NCBI GenBank assembly: GCA_963708205.1
Contig: OY970196.1
Span: 2,852,001 to 2,916,000 of the forward strand
DNA: 64,000 bases
Source of the DNA: CAVYTF01 sp963708205
GTDB lineage: Bacteria; Bacteroidota; Bacteroidia; Chitinophagales; Chitinophagaceae
Direction: 5' to 3'
Part shown: piece by piece, positions 18,366 through 27,960 of the stretch
Numbering within the stretch: the stretch's first letter is position 1
Layout of the letters: each line of letters starts with the position of its first letter
Program-made: the position numbers and the translations under genes
Notes under the pieces: generated by a model
Told to the model about the DNA's origin: nothing
Databases searched by the model: none
Seen by the model: the letters and a program-made list of their open reading frames with translations, nothing else

Positions 18366-19976
18366 ATGCCCTCACGCAAAGTGTGTAAATCGCCGTTGCT
18401 TTCGGTATTGCAAAAAGCATTTTCTTTATCATCTCAACCTTCAACATCAAAGATTTGCCTTGATGAATTGAATGAAAAAAATGCCGCTTTTTCAGCGCAA
18501 AGAAGAAAATTTATAGGTACTGCATTCAAGGCTGGCATCGTTGTAGGTGCAGGTTCTTTGTTAAATAGTTGCACAAAAATGATTGGATCAACTCCTGTGC
18601 AGCCGCAATCAAACAGTCCAAAAATAGTTATTATCGGTGCAGGCATAGCAGGTTTAAATTGTGCTTATCATTTATCTAAGGCAGGATACAAGGCTGAAAT
18701 TTATGAAGGTTCAAATCGTATAAGCGGAAGAATTTTTAGTAAAAATAATTTTGTAGCTGATGGTATAACGAGTGAACTCGGGGGTGAATTTATTGATTCC
18801 GTTCACAAGGATATGATAACGCTGTGTAATGAGTTTAGCCTTAACTTAATTGATACCAGAACTCCGGAGCAAGCATCATTCGTACGTGATAGTTTTTATA
18901 TTGACGGCCAATTTTATTCAGAATCACAAGTGATCAATGCTTTTTTGCCCTATGCTGATCAAATAAAAAAAGATATAAGTGATCTTCCTTTTTTAATGAC
19001 TTATGAGCATCATACAAATAAGTCAGAATATTTAGACAATCTTACTATCACAGAATATTTGGATTCAATTGGAATGACTGGTTTTTTGCGTAAAGGAATT
19101 GACGTTGCTTACCTTACTGAATATGGTTCGGAATTGGATGAGCAATCATCAATCAATTTTCTTTATTTATTTTCACCAGACACCTCAGATGGATTTAAAA
19201 TTTTTGGCTCAAGTGATGAAAGATATAAAATAGAAGGTGGTAATGAATCTCTAACACAAGCTCTTTATAAAACTCTAAAGAGCCAGGTAACACTTGAACA
19301 TACACTCGTAAAAATAAAACAACAACCGGTTGGCTATACTTTATTTTTTTCAAATCAAAATAAATCTGTTGTACAGGTTCATGCAGATATAATTGTTTCC
19401 GCAATACCGTTTACATTACTTCGTGCAGTGGAGTTGGATGTTGAATTGCCGGATTGGAAAACAAACGCAATTCAAAATCTCGGATATGGCACAAATGCGA
19501 AATTATTCTTAGGATTTAAAGACAGAATTTGGAGAAAATACATGAATAGCGGATATGTTTTTACGAACGGACCATTACAAAACGGATGGGATGGAAGTTG
19601 GTTACAACCCGGCACTAATGGCGCCTACACTGTATTCCAGGGCGGTAAAGAAGGCATTGCATTAGGCATTGGTTCACCACAATCACAAGCACATAAATTT
19701 GTTACTGAAATAGAGAAAATGTGGCCAGGTTGCGGTGCAGAGTTTAATGGAAATGTTGAAAGAATGCAATGGCCTAGCTATGAATTTACAAAAGCGAGTT
19801 ATGCATCATATAAGCCGGGACAGTACACGTCAATAAGAGGAGCTGAGATACAAAATGTAGGAAACTTTTTCTTTGCAGGTGAACACTGCAGTTTAAATTT
19901 TCAGGGATATATGAATGGAGGAGCAGCAACAGGCAGAGTGGCCGCAGAATCTATTTTGCAGGCGTTTAATAAATAA
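18366..19976 (+). CDS. Tat-exported flavin-containing amine oxidase
   Basis: A 536-residue FAD-dependent oxidase of the monoamine oxidase / L-amino-acid oxidase family. The Rossmann FAD motif PKIVIIGAGIAGLNCAYHL (GAGIAG at 91-96) is followed by the GG-type arginine motif (EGSNRISGRI). The C-terminal FAD motif FFFAGEHCSLNFQGYMNGGAATGR is intact. The N-terminus carries a twin-arginine signal (RRKFIG, RR at 46-47) preceded by about 45 unusual residues and followed by a hydrophobic stretch ending LLNSC (C69), suggesting Tat export of a folded flavoprotein, possibly as a lipoprotein. The long lead before RR is odd; no closer ATG gives the whole Tat signal. Substrate unknown. Confidence 0.85.
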   Translation: MPSRKVCKSPLLSVLQKAFSLSSQPSTSKICLDELNEKNAAFSAQRRKFIGTAFKAGIVVGAGSLLNSCTKMIGSTPVQPQSNSPKIVIIGAGIAGLNCAYHLSKAGYKAEIYEGSNRISGRIFSKNNFVADGITSELGGEFIDSVHKDMITLCNEFSLNLIDTRTPEQASFVRDSFYIDGQFYSESQVINAFLPYADQIKKDISDLPFLMTYEHHTNKSEYLDNLTITEYLDSIGMTGFLRKGIDVAYLTEYGSELDEQSSINFLYLFSPDTSDGFKIFGSSDERYKIEGGNESLTQALYKTLKSQVTLEHTLVKIKQQPVGYTLFFSNQNKSVVQVHADIIVSAIPFTLLRAVELDVELPDWKTNAIQNLGYGTNAKLFLGFKDRIWRKYMNSGYVFTNGPLQNGWDGSWLQPGTNGAYTVFQGGKEGIALGIGSPQSQAHKFVTEIEKMWPGCGAEFNGNVERMQWPSYEFTKASYASYKPGQYTSIRGAEIQNVGNFFFAGEHCSLNFQGYMNGGAATGRVAAESILQAFNK

Positions 19977-20016
19977 CAACATTAATGGCTGCCTAAAATT
20001 TTACGCCTTTATTATT

Positions 20017-20817
20017 CTACAATAGTCCCACAAGCCTTGCATACGTAACCAGGCCTGATGTATCTACGCAATTTGTTTTTTTCAATAAATTTCGGCGGTG
20101 TGTGTCTATCGTATGAGAACTCAGAAAGAGTTCTTCAGCCATTTGTTTGCTGTTTTTGCCTTGTGCTAATTGTTTGAGTATAATTTTTTCCTGTGGGGAA
20201 ATGGATTGCACATGCTCTAAACACGAAGTATTAAAATTATAGTTCCAGATTTTTATTTCGGTGGGCCCGGTAATGATAAAGTTGCTGCTTCTTTCTTTTT
20301 TAAAATAACTAATATCACGAATATAGAGCAGAAAAAGAAGCGTGTTTCCCTCGCTATCGGTTTCTATTGAGGTTGTTTGCTGCAAAAAATGAAAATATTC
20401 ACCATTGCTTTTTTTATACAATCCATCATAGTTGGCAAATAATTTTTTTTGCTGTTCTTTTTGCGAGCTGAAATATTCAAATCCTTTTTCCTGCATTAAA
20501 AGCACTGATGAAATATAATCCGGATGAAAATTCGAAATGGAAAATTCCATTCCATTTTCATTAAGGTATGAAGCCATGGAATGCCCTACTACTTTTTTTT
20601 CATCAATTGCAATAATGAAACGAAAGCGCACCACATCCCATAACAGTACGAGTAGTGAATTCTGAAAAGATACCTGCTTAAAAAAAGGCAGAAGCTGTTC
20701 CACCTTTTTTTCATAAGACACATCATCTGTTCTTTCTTCATTAAACTTATCCCAAAGTTTTTTTATAATATTAAAATGGTCATGGATATAATTAGAAGGG
20801 TAAGATTTTTCTTCCAT
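20017..20817 (-). CDS. LuxR-family transcriptional regulator with PAS-like sensor domain
   Basis: A 266-residue regulator. The C-terminal about 65 residues form a GerE/LuxR-type helix-turn-helix (SPQEKIILKQLAQGKNSKQMAEELFLSSHTIDTHRRNLLKK). The middle part (about 60-190) looks like a PAS-type sensor, with the YKKSNGEYFHFLQQTTSI and LFLLYIRDIS strands seen in such domains. No phosphoacceptor receiver domain is present. It lies convergent to the amine oxidase gene (40 bp between stops) and has a perfect 17-bp palindrome 26 bp upstream of its start. Confidence 0.85.
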   Translation of the reverse strand: MEEKSYPSNYIHDHFNIIKKLWDKFNEERTDDVSYEKKVEQLLPFFKQVSFQNSLLVLLWDVVRFRFIIAIDEKKVVGHSMASYLNENGMEFSISNFHPDYISSVLLMQEKGFEYFSSQKEQQKKLFANYDGLYKKSNGEYFHFLQQTTSIETDSEGNTLLFLLYIRDISYFKKERSSNFIITGPTEIKIWNYNFNTSCLEHVQSISPQEKIILKQLAQGKNSKQMAEELFLSSHTIDTHRRNLLKKTNCVDTSGLVTYARLVGLL

Positions 20818-20843
20818 TGACGTCTGCTTGTAATTACTTAAAA

Positions 20844-20860
20844 ATACTCAATTTGAGTAT
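20844..20860. promoter_or_regulatory. Perfect 17-bp palindrome, probable operator
   Basis: ATACTCAA-T-TTGAGTAT is a perfect inverted repeat with 8-bp arms. It lies 26 bp upstream of the LuxR-type gene's start codon (20817, minus strand), in the 160-bp divergent gap shared with a small membrane-protein gene starting at 20978. Position and symmetry fit a dimer-binding site, plausibly for the LuxR-type protein itself. Confidence 0.55.
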
Positions 20861-20977
20861 AGGAAAGGCTTTTTAATGCGTTTATTTTTATTGCTGTATA
20901 AACTAAAAGCGATATGGTTTGTGGGAATAAAAAATTATCCGTAATAGCATTAATCTAAATTAATAAATATTTACCCT

Positions 20978-21151
20978 ATGCGTATCATGAAAACTTTTAT
21001 GGTTTGGCTATTGCTGATGACCGTTTATTTGAGCGGTGGTATTGCTCTTTTTGTGTGGAAAGGGCATTCTATTATGGTTCTGCTGCTGCTATCCTTAATG
21101 TGCGCAGTTATCGTAGGCAAAAGCATCAGAGAGATGAATAAAGATAAATAA
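20978..21151 (+). CDS. 57-residue hypothetical membrane protein
   Basis: A short frame with ATG at 20978 and TAA at 21149-21151 encoding MRIMKTFMVWLL...REMNKDK. It has two hydrophobic segments (about 6-26 and 32-47) separated by WKGHS, a Lys/Arg/Asp-rich tail, and no recognised domain. The hydrophobic pattern and charged termini are those of a real small inner-membrane protein. It is divergent from the LuxR-type gene and shares its regulatory gap; a weaker alternative start is the Met at codon 4. Confidence 0.55.
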   Translation: MRIMKTFMVWLLLMTVYLSGGIALFVWKGHSIMVLLLLSLMCAVIVGKSIREMNKDK

Positions 21152-21263
21152 GAAATGTTGTTTAGAACGAAAAATCCGAACAAATAGAATTCAGTAACCT
21201 AAATAAAAGATAAAACCGGAGTTAGCCGAAAATCCTCTTAAGAGTAGGCAAAAACAAAATAAA

Positions 21264-22241
21264 ATGAAAGCCTTAAAACAACAAACCATTCTGATGATTG
21301 CAGCAACAGCGCTGCTGCTTTCATCATGCCAAAAAACAACAGAAGTAGCAAAGAGCAATCCGCAAACAGCAACAGTAAACGATTTGGCTGCAACACAATT
21401 CTTTATTTGCAATCAATGCGCGGTTACTCAAACAGAAGATGATCTGTTTGGCGATGTGATTGATTTTTATTACAACAAAAAAGGCAATCCAGATTCTTTG
21501 AGCTATGATGGCACACCAATTACTCTTAAGTACGATAAGTATGATAGGCTGAAAAGAATAAATTTTGGTACTTATGCGTACTTTGATTTTAAATATAGAG
21601 ACTTCTTTCCTTTGCCGGTTGCTTATGATTATTATTATCCAAGCCTGGGAGGAATAATAGCAATCGATAGTTTCAGATACAATTTATTCGGCAAAATAAC
21701 AGACAGATTCGGCACAAACATTAATAATCCCGAATATAATTATGACGAACAATACACCTACGATTGGCAAGGAAATATGGTAAAAACCTTTGTAACTGTA
21801 CACAATGGAGGCACTGTTTATGCTCCCGGCTTTTTAGAATTTACTGCATCGAAGTTTGATCAGAAACCAAACTTTTTAGGCGGAAATATCTGGCTGCATT
21901 ATCTTTTCTTTTATAGCGATTGGGATGCATCGCCTTATTATTACAACCTGTTCAGTAGAAACAATGCTAAGAATTATAAATGGTATTACGACCTTTCCGG
22001 GGATTCATACACTGTCAAATCAACCTTTACATACGACCAACAGGGCTTTGCCACAGAAGATGATATGGATTTTTATGATAATACTGCACAGGCAGACCTT
22101 GGCATATTTTCACGCTTTTCTACTTCTTCCTGCGATGTTACAGGAAAAAGTTTGTTGACCAAACCCTGTATAAAACCGGCTTTCCTGAAAAATAAAGTTT
22201 TAGGATTGGGTGGATTGCCTTCGCCAGTAAGTCATAAATAA
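21264..22241 (+). CDS. Hypothetical lipoprotein with YD-like repeats
   Basis: A 325-residue secreted protein. The N-terminus is a lipoprotein signal peptide (hydrophobic 8-20, lipobox LLSSC with C22). The body is Tyr/Asp/Phe-rich, with phrases such as FYYNKKGNPDSLSYDG, KYDKYDRLKRINFG and YDEQYTYDWQGNMV, which resemble YD/RHS-like beta-repeat strands or the repeat-containing lipoproteins common in Bacteroidota. No catalytic motif seen. A CxxC (CNQC) follows the lipobox region. Function unknown. A strong hairpin terminator follows. Confidence 0.7.
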   Translation: MKALKQQTILMIAATALLLSSCQKTTEVAKSNPQTATVNDLAATQFFICNQCAVTQTEDDLFGDVIDFYYNKKGNPDSLSYDGTPITLKYDKYDRLKRINFGTYAYFDFKYRDFFPLPVAYDYYYPSLGGIIAIDSFRYNLFGKITDRFGTNINNPEYNYDEQYTYDWQGNMVKTFVTVHNGGTVYAPGFLEFTASKFDQKPNFLGGNIWLHYLFFYSDWDASPYYYNLFSRNNAKNYKWYYDLSGDSYTVKSTFTYDQQGFATEDDMDFYDNTAQADLGIFSRFSTSSCDVTGKSLLTKPCIKPAFLKNKVLGLGGLPSPVSHK

Positions 22242-22262
22242 GTTGTTTAAAAATATTCAGCT

Positions 22263-22300
22263 AAATAAAACCCTGTATTAAAACTATAGGGTTTTATTTT
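22263..22300. terminator. Bidirectional terminator between convergent genes
   Basis: A perfect 12-bp stem (AAATAAAACCCT / AGGGTTTTATTT) with a 13-nt loop and T-runs on both strands, lying between the convergent lipoprotein gene and the M16 peptidase gene. Confidence 0.85.
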
Positions 22301-22329
22301 TACCATTATTCATTCTTCCCATTTTAAAT

Positions 22330-25300
22330 TTACCTGGTATTAACCTGCCAAAAATCCCGCGGATATAAACGAAACAATTTCGTATCCTTATTTTCTACAG
22401 ACTTTAGGTAAGCTTCATAAGCGACCATTTGCTTTTCAGGACCAATTACAAAATAATTTGCTCCCGATACTTCTGCAGAAGGAATGCCATAACCCGGTAA
22501 AATTCTTTCATACACATCATCTTTATAACTGTAAATTTTATAAATAACTCCGGGTTCATTTCGAAGTTTTAAAATAGCAAGCCTGAATTTTTTTATCACG
22601 TCGGGAGATAAACCATCCGTTAAATCATTTGCCATTCCTTCTCCGCGTTCTTCATAATCAGATGCAGCACGCGAACTTCTTACGGCTAATGAAATAACAT
22701 AATCAAGTAAAGATGTATCTACCGGAGAATGTTTTATTTCATCGATCACAAATTTTAATGTTTGCGGAAGCACCGGCGTTCTTTCTGCATAGTATTCAAA
22801 ATTGCCAGTTGAAAGATTTACATGCACACCTGTGCTATATGATAAACCGGCGCTGATAGTTTTTGTATAAACACTTTGCTTGCCGCCGCCGCCATACAAT
22901 TCGCCGGATAAAAATTGTAAAAGTTTTGTTGTGTCTGTATCTCTGTAACCCGCCAGTGGCGCGGTGTTTATGAAGACACCTGTTGGCGAATTAGGATTTA
23001 TCAATCCCACAAAAACAGGTGGTTCAGTTGTGTGTAATCTTTGCTGAACTCTTTCCGTGATTATTTTTTCAGATGAATATGTTTGCACCTGTAAAAGATT
23101 GTTGCTGAAAGCAGAAAGCATTTTGTTTATTGCCGGAATAATTTTTTGTTGCGTGCTTTCTGAGCTGATGATGAAAAGCCTTGCGTTATTTTTATTCAGC
23201 AAACTTTTTCTGAGTGTGTTTAATTCAGCCAATGTTTTTTCAGGTGTTTGTTCAATGCCTTTCTTTATGCATGTACACAAATATTTAAAATCCATTTGCA
23301 AAGAAGTATCAGGAATATTTTCTATTGTTTGCTCGAGATCCTGGATGCCGTCTTTTGCTATTGCTTTTGCAGAAGGGGATAAATTATTAAAAGCTTCTTC
23401 ATATTTTTTATTCTGAATGATTGTGTCTTTACTTTGAGTTGAATCAGCATTTAAATTTGATAATAATCTTTTCAGTTGTTCGGGGCTTGTATTGAGATTA
23501 TATAACAGAGAAAAAAAACTCTGTATTGAATTGCTATCCGTATTATTTTTTGGTTCTTTCAACATCCATTTCAATAAAAAAATATTATGTTCTCTCGTTA
23601 AAAATGAACTGGTTGAAAGTAAAAGCGGTTTATCCTGGCAACGATATGCAGTTGCGGGATCTTGTACCCATGATTCTTCAGAACCTTGCATAACATTCCT
23701 AATGTTGGTTAAATCCTGCTGCACCAGATCTTCTATGCGCGGAAGATTTTTCATCATCCAGTCAGGCTGTTGCAAAACATCGTTCATCCATTCAATTGCT
23801 TTCAAAGATTCTGAATCATTATTTCCCGCACCTTTAATTACCAATTCTGCGCGTCCGTTAGTTTCATTGGTGCTGTAATAACTTTGAAGACTTAAAATTT
23901 GTTTTTGCAATAGCTGGCTCATAGTTTCATAAGGAATTTCTTTGCCATTTTTTATAATGCCTGTTGCTGTAATAAGATCCGGCAGTATAGCGAGATATAC
24001 TAAATCGTTTGCAGGTACTGTATGAAGGTTAAGCGCAATGCCTGTGGTGGAAGTGGTGATGTTATTAAATATTGAAGCAGTTAAAGGTATAATTGATGAA
24101 AGTTTGAGTTGCCTGTAATGAAGATTATCATCAAGAGTTAGCGGAGGATCAGCTATGAATTTTATTGTTTGTTGATCCTGTAGTTTTTGCAGTGCTGCAG
24201 TTGTAGAATCATATAAAGATTTATAATGCATGATCGTTTGCTGATCATCAGTTGTATGATATAAATTTTTTAAACGTGCAACTTCATTTGCTGCACGAAC
24301 CAACCTTGCGCTGTCAGCCTGTTTTATAAGTGAGGGATCAGATTTAGAAATTACAACGTATGGCAAAGCTGAAGTAAGGTTCCATTTATCAAGATAATTT
24401 TTCCAGATGTTTGTACCTCCCGACAATAATTTTTCTATCTCATTTATTTGGGGTTTCAGCACAACAGATTTTTTAAAACTGCTTATTTTATTAAGCTCCA
24501 ATAACTGGTCGTACCATGCGTCGCCGGTATTTCTGAAACCAAATTTCGGCGGAGTGTTTACAAATTTGCTGTAATATCTTGCTGTGCTGATAAGGCTGTT
24601 CTCAAAGCGGTCATTAAATTCTTTTAGCTCGGGAGAATGATCTTTGAATGCTGCTATTTTTTTTAATTCATCCATAATTGTTTGCCGAACCAGTGCCGCT
24701 TTATCTGTAGTTAAATTTTCTGCACTTATTCCTCCTAATCCAAAAAATATTGGCTCGCCTTGTTTGCTATCGTTATAACTATACACGTATTGTGCATCAA
24801 TGCCAGGAATTTTTGTTTTACTGTTTATAAACAACTTATATAAATTGGTTGAAGCATCTCCTGCAAAAACTGAAACGAAATTTGCAAGCATTACATCCTC
24901 TGTGGCATTAAGATTTAAGGATGCGGGATAAGCCAGCAACATATTGCCGGGTTCTTCCGCATTTTCCGAAGGATATTTCGAGATCACTATTTTCCCTACT
25001 TCAACAGGTTTTGGAGAAGGCAGCGTAGCAGCAACATGAGAAGTATTGGCAGAAGATTTTTCAAGCATGGTTAAAATATTATTCATGCTGTCAAGCACAT
25101 CATTCAATTTCATATTTTCCGGCAATGAAGTGATAGCGCCCATATTGCCGAGATAATAATTGGCACTATGAAATCTTAAGATCTCGGAGTCATTTAATTC
25201 TCTTATCCCCGAAGGCAATCCACCTGCGTTGTAAGATAATGGATGCGCATTGCCATAGAGCATTCTTCCAATAGTATCATAGATTAAAGCGTAAGGATTA

Positions 25301-25896
25301 TTCATGGTTGTTGACATCTCATTATAAACCGTACCTTTTTCCTGTATGCTAAGTGTTTTATCAACGTTTTCCGTTACGCCCCAGTTTCTCACTTCTCTTT
25401 TTACTTCCTCATTTGTATAATCAGGATATAACAAAGCATCCAGAAACTTTTCAAACAAAATATAAAAGACATTACTTCCTGCATTTGTATTAAAATCGTA
25501 TGTTGTATGAAGCTGGTCTGTGAAAGCATTTGATTGTGCAAGCGACATGCCTTCCCGCGTGTTGAGCGCGCGACCCTTATTGCCTTTGGTGATAAGCAAA
25601 TGCTCTTGTGTATGCGGCTCGCCCCGGTCTGATACCGGAAAAGTATTTACCCAGATAAATGCCTGCGGAACAGATTCTATTTGCAGCAGATCGAGTGTAA
25701 AGCCTGTTTTGATATGCACAAAACGGGCGCCCATGGGTTTATCAGCATCATTCAGATAAACTGCGGTTGCCCTGAAACCATGCAATGTATCACCGTATGA
25801 TAAGGTATTTAAGGATGGTGTTTGAGCTGATATATATTGAAAACAGCAAACGAAAAAAATATAGATAAGGAAGGATGATAAGCAAATTCGTTTCAT
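22330..25896 (-). CDS. M16 family metallopeptidase (presequence-protease-like)
   Basis: A very large (1188-residue) zinc peptidase of the M16C / PreP type, which degrades peptides within a clamshell of two halves. I start it at MKRICLSSFL because this gives a normal signal peptide ending SAQ (about residue 25); a longer frame upstream adds 17 residues with no signal sense. The inverted zinc motif HxxEH is H95-T-Q-E98-H99, and the distal glutamate is in the EKGTVYNEM segment. The M16C-associated helical region and the second, catalytically inactive half follow. It is likely periplasmic. Confidence 0.88.
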   Translation of the reverse strand: MKRICLSSFLIYIFFVCCFQYISAQTPSLNTLSYGDTLHGFRATAVYLNDADKPMGARFVHIKTGFTLDLLQIESVPQAFIWVNTFPVSDRGEPHTQEHLLITKGNKGRALNTREGMSLAQSNAFTDQLHTTYDFNTNAGSNVFYILFEKFLDALLYPDYTNEEVKREVRNWGVTENVDKTLSIQEKGTVYNEMSTTMNNPYALIYDTIGRMLYGNAHPLSYNAGGLPSGIRELNDSEILRFHSANYYLGNMGAITSLPENMKLNDVLDSMNNILTMLEKSSANTSHVAATLPSPKPVEVGKIVISKYPSENAEEPGNMLLAYPASLNLNATEDVMLANFVSVFAGDASTNLYKLFINSKTKIPGIDAQYVYSYNDSKQGEPIFFGLGGISAENLTTDKAALVRQTIMDELKKIAAFKDHSPELKEFNDRFENSLISTARYYSKFVNTPPKFGFRNTGDAWYDQLLELNKISSFKKSVVLKPQINEIEKLLSGGTNIWKNYLDKWNLTSALPYVVISKSDPSLIKQADSARLVRAANEVARLKNLYHTTDDQQTIMHYKSLYDSTTAALQKLQDQQTIKFIADPPLTLDDNLHYRQLKLSSIIPLTASIFNNITTSTTGIALNLHTVPANDLVYLAILPDLITATGIIKNGKEIPYETMSQLLQKQILSLQSYYSTNETNGRAELVIKGAGNNDSESLKAIEWMNDVLQQPDWMMKNLPRIEDLVQQDLTNIRNVMQGSEESWVQDPATAYRCQDKPLLLSTSSFLTREHNIFLLKWMLKEPKNNTDSNSIQSFFSLLYNLNTSPEQLKRLLSNLNADSTQSKDTIIQNKKYEEAFNNLSPSAKAIAKDGIQDLEQTIENIPDTSLQMDFKYLCTCIKKGIEQTPEKTLAELNTLRKSLLNKNNARLFIISSESTQQKIIPAINKMLSAFSNNLLQVQTYSSEKIITERVQQRLHTTEPPVFVGLINPNSPTGVFINTAPLAGYRDTDTTKLLQFLSGELYGGGGKQSVYTKTISAGLSYSTGVHVNLSTGNFEYYAERTPVLPQTLKFVIDEIKHSPVDTSLLDYVISLAVRSSRAASDYEERGEGMANDLTDGLSPDVIKKFRLAILKLRNEPGVIYKIYSYKDDVYERILPGYGIPSAEVSGANYFVIGPEKQMVAYEAYLKSVENKDTKLFRLYPRDFWQVNTR

Positions 25897-26057
25897 ATTT
25901 TTATTTGCAACCAAATTAATTAAAGTTTTGAATATTGTGCATAACAAAGCATTGCAATATCACAGTTTCACATTAACCAAATAAAAATTCATCCCTTAAC
26001 TTTTTATAATGAAATAATTTTCCATAACTTCCTTTCCAATTTCAAACTAACTTTTTT

Positions 26058-27017
26058 ATGAAAAAAATCTTTCGTGTAATTGCTATACTGGTTGCTATAA
26101 TTGTTGTTATCGGAATTATTATTGTTGGATATGTTTGCATTGCCTTACCAAATGTTGGTAAACCTGCTGACATAAAAATTACGGCTGACAGTGTACGAAT
26201 TGTACGCGGGAAGTATTTAGCAGAACATGTTTGCGGCTGCATCGCATGTCATTCCCAAAGAGATTTTAATTTGCTGAATGCACCTGTTATTCCCGGCACG
26301 TATGGCATGGGGGGAGAAGCATTTTTAAACGATCATTATTTTGCAAGAAACATTACGCCCTATCATCTCGCCAACTGGTCTGATGGAGAAATACTTCGTG
26401 CAGTAACGGAAGGTGTTAGTAAAGATGGCTCTCCATTATTTCCGCTGATGCCATATTTAAATTTTGCGCAGGCAGATAGTTCGGATATTTATTCCATCGT
26501 TGCTTACATACGAACCTTACAGCCGATAAAAAATGATCCGCCTGCCAGCCATTCAGATTTTCCGATGAATATTATTGTTCACACCATACCACAAAAAGTT
26601 GTATGGCACTCAGCGCCGCAAACAAGCGACACCATTAACTATGGCAAATATCTTGTCACCATTGCTAATTGTGCCGATTGTCATACACCAAAAGATAAAG
26701 GAAAAGATATACCGGGACTTTCTTTTGCAGGAGGAATGGAATTCCCAATGCCTTACGGTGGCGTTGCAACTTCAGCGAATATAACGCCGGATAAAGAAAC
26801 AGGAATTGGTAACTGGAGCAGAGAGAAATTTATTCAAACATTTAAAATGTATGACAGCAGTAAAAATAGTACGCCGGTAAAAAAAGGAGAATATAATACC
26901 ATGATGCCGTGGAATAGTTTTGCAGGAATGAAAACAGAAGACCTGAGTGCGATCTATTCTTATTTAAGAACCTTGACGCCAATAAAACATAGTGTTGTTT
27001 ATTTCAAAAAATCTTAG
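26058..27017 (+). CDS. Membrane-anchored dihaem cytochrome c
   Basis: A 319-residue protein with an uncleaved N-terminal membrane helix (5-30) and two c-type haem motifs: C61-I-A-C64-H65 and C205-A-D-C208-H209. Each half has the class I cytochrome c fold with later methionine candidates (PLMPYL; MMPWN). The arrangement resembles cytochrome subunits of alcohol or gluconate dehydrogenases, but no dehydrogenase gene is adjacent. It probably carries electrons in the periplasm. Its stop lies 6 bp from the convergent LigD polymerase frame, with no terminator between. Confidence 0.88.
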   Translation: MKKIFRVIAILVAIIVVIGIIIVGYVCIALPNVGKPADIKITADSVRIVRGKYLAEHVCGCIACHSQRDFNLLNAPVIPGTYGMGGEAFLNDHYFARNITPYHLANWSDGEILRAVTEGVSKDGSPLFPLMPYLNFAQADSSDIYSIVAYIRTLQPIKNDPPASHSDFPMNIIVHTIPQKVVWHSAPQTSDTINYGKYLVTIANCADCHTPKDKGKDIPGLSFAGGMEFPMPYGGVATSANITPDKETGIGNWSREKFIQTFKMYDSSKNSTPVKKGEYNTMMPWNSFAGMKTEDLSAIYSYLRTLTPIKHSVVYFKKS

Positions 27018-27023
27018 ATGAAA

Positions 27024-27938
27024 TTATATATCTAATTTTTCCAAACATTTTTTCAGATCAATTCCTTTTTCTAAAACGGGAGAGAAGATATCACCAATTT
27101 TCTCAAGCCTTTTATGAATTGTTTGCATGGTAAATTGCGATGGATGCAAACCTGCTTTCACTTCTTTCCAATCCAACGGTGTTGAAACAGTTGCTCCTGG
27201 TTTTGGCCGCAAACTATAGGCGCATGCAAGTGTTTGCCCTCTTCTGTTTTGCAAATAATCAACATAAATTTTATTGCTTGCACGTTTCGATAGAGAGCGT
27301 ACAAGAGTAGTGGTATCAGGCAATTGATCACTTGTTAATGTTGCAATTAACTGCGCAAAACTTTTCCCCTGGTCATAAGAATATTTGTTTCCCATTGGCA
27401 CGTAAACATGTAGGCCGCTTGCCCCTGAGGTTTTGCAAAAAGCAGGAACGTTTGCTTTATCAAGTACACATTTTACAACCAGCGCAGTTTCTATAACTTC
27501 ATCAAAAGTATTTTTTTCTGATGGGTCAATATCAATGACCATGTATGTTGGATTCTCAATCTTTAAAGAAGTAGAAAACCATGGATTCATTTCGATGCAG
27601 CCAAGATTTGCTACATAAATTAATGAGGGCGCATCATTCACCATGATGTAATGAATGGTCTTATCATTTGATTCGGAATGAACATTTATTTTCTTTATCC
27701 AGGACGGCGCTTTTTCTCCCGCATCTTTATGAAAAAATCCTTCATCAGTTATTCCATTTGGATTTCTTCTTAATGATAATGGACGATTTTTTAAATAAGG
27801 TAAAATGTAAGGCGCAATGGTTTTGTAATATTCTATCATATCACCTTTTGTAAATCCTTCCTGTGGCCAATATATTTTTGATGGATTACTGAGCGGCACT
27901 TTTATTTTACCAATGGTTACTTCTTTTTCTGTTTCCAT
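27024..27938 (-). CDS. ligD: LigD polymerase/primase domain (POL)
   Basis: The AEP-type primase-polymerase of bacterial non-homologous end joining, 304 residues as called. The catalytic metal motif is D136-I-D138 (YMVIDIDPS), and SGASGLHVYVP (171-181) is the conserved nucleotide-binding segment; the third acidic site lies near the LDWKEV region. The first residues (METEKEV) are in a Glu/Lys linker, and the frame is open upstream through PQEVETVKEETK into the ligase frame's poly-A tract. The polymerase is therefore better read as the C-terminal third of one PE-LIG-POL LigD protein, interrupted by one base. Confidence 0.9.
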   Translation of the reverse strand: METEKEVTIGKIKVPLSNPSKIYWPQEGFTKGDMIEYYKTIAPYILPYLKNRPLSLRRNPNGITDEGFFHKDAGEKAPSWIKKINVHSESNDKTIHYIMVNDAPSLIYVANLGCIEMNPWFSTSLKIENPTYMVIDIDPSEKNTFDEVIETALVVKCVLDKANVPAFCKTSGASGLHVYVPMGNKYSYDQGKSFAQLIATLTSDQLPDTTTLVRSLSKRASNKIYVDYLQNRRGQTLACAYSLRPKPGATVSTPLDWKEVKAGLHPSQFTMQTIHKRLEKIGDIFSPVLEKGIDLKKCLEKLDI

Positions 27939-27960
27939 TTTTGTTTCTTCTTTTACAGTT

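Noticed and set aside
23057..23878. 119- and 128-residue plus-strand frames inside the M16 peptidase gene
   Set aside because: Antisense shadows of a clearly coding gene; no family resemblance.
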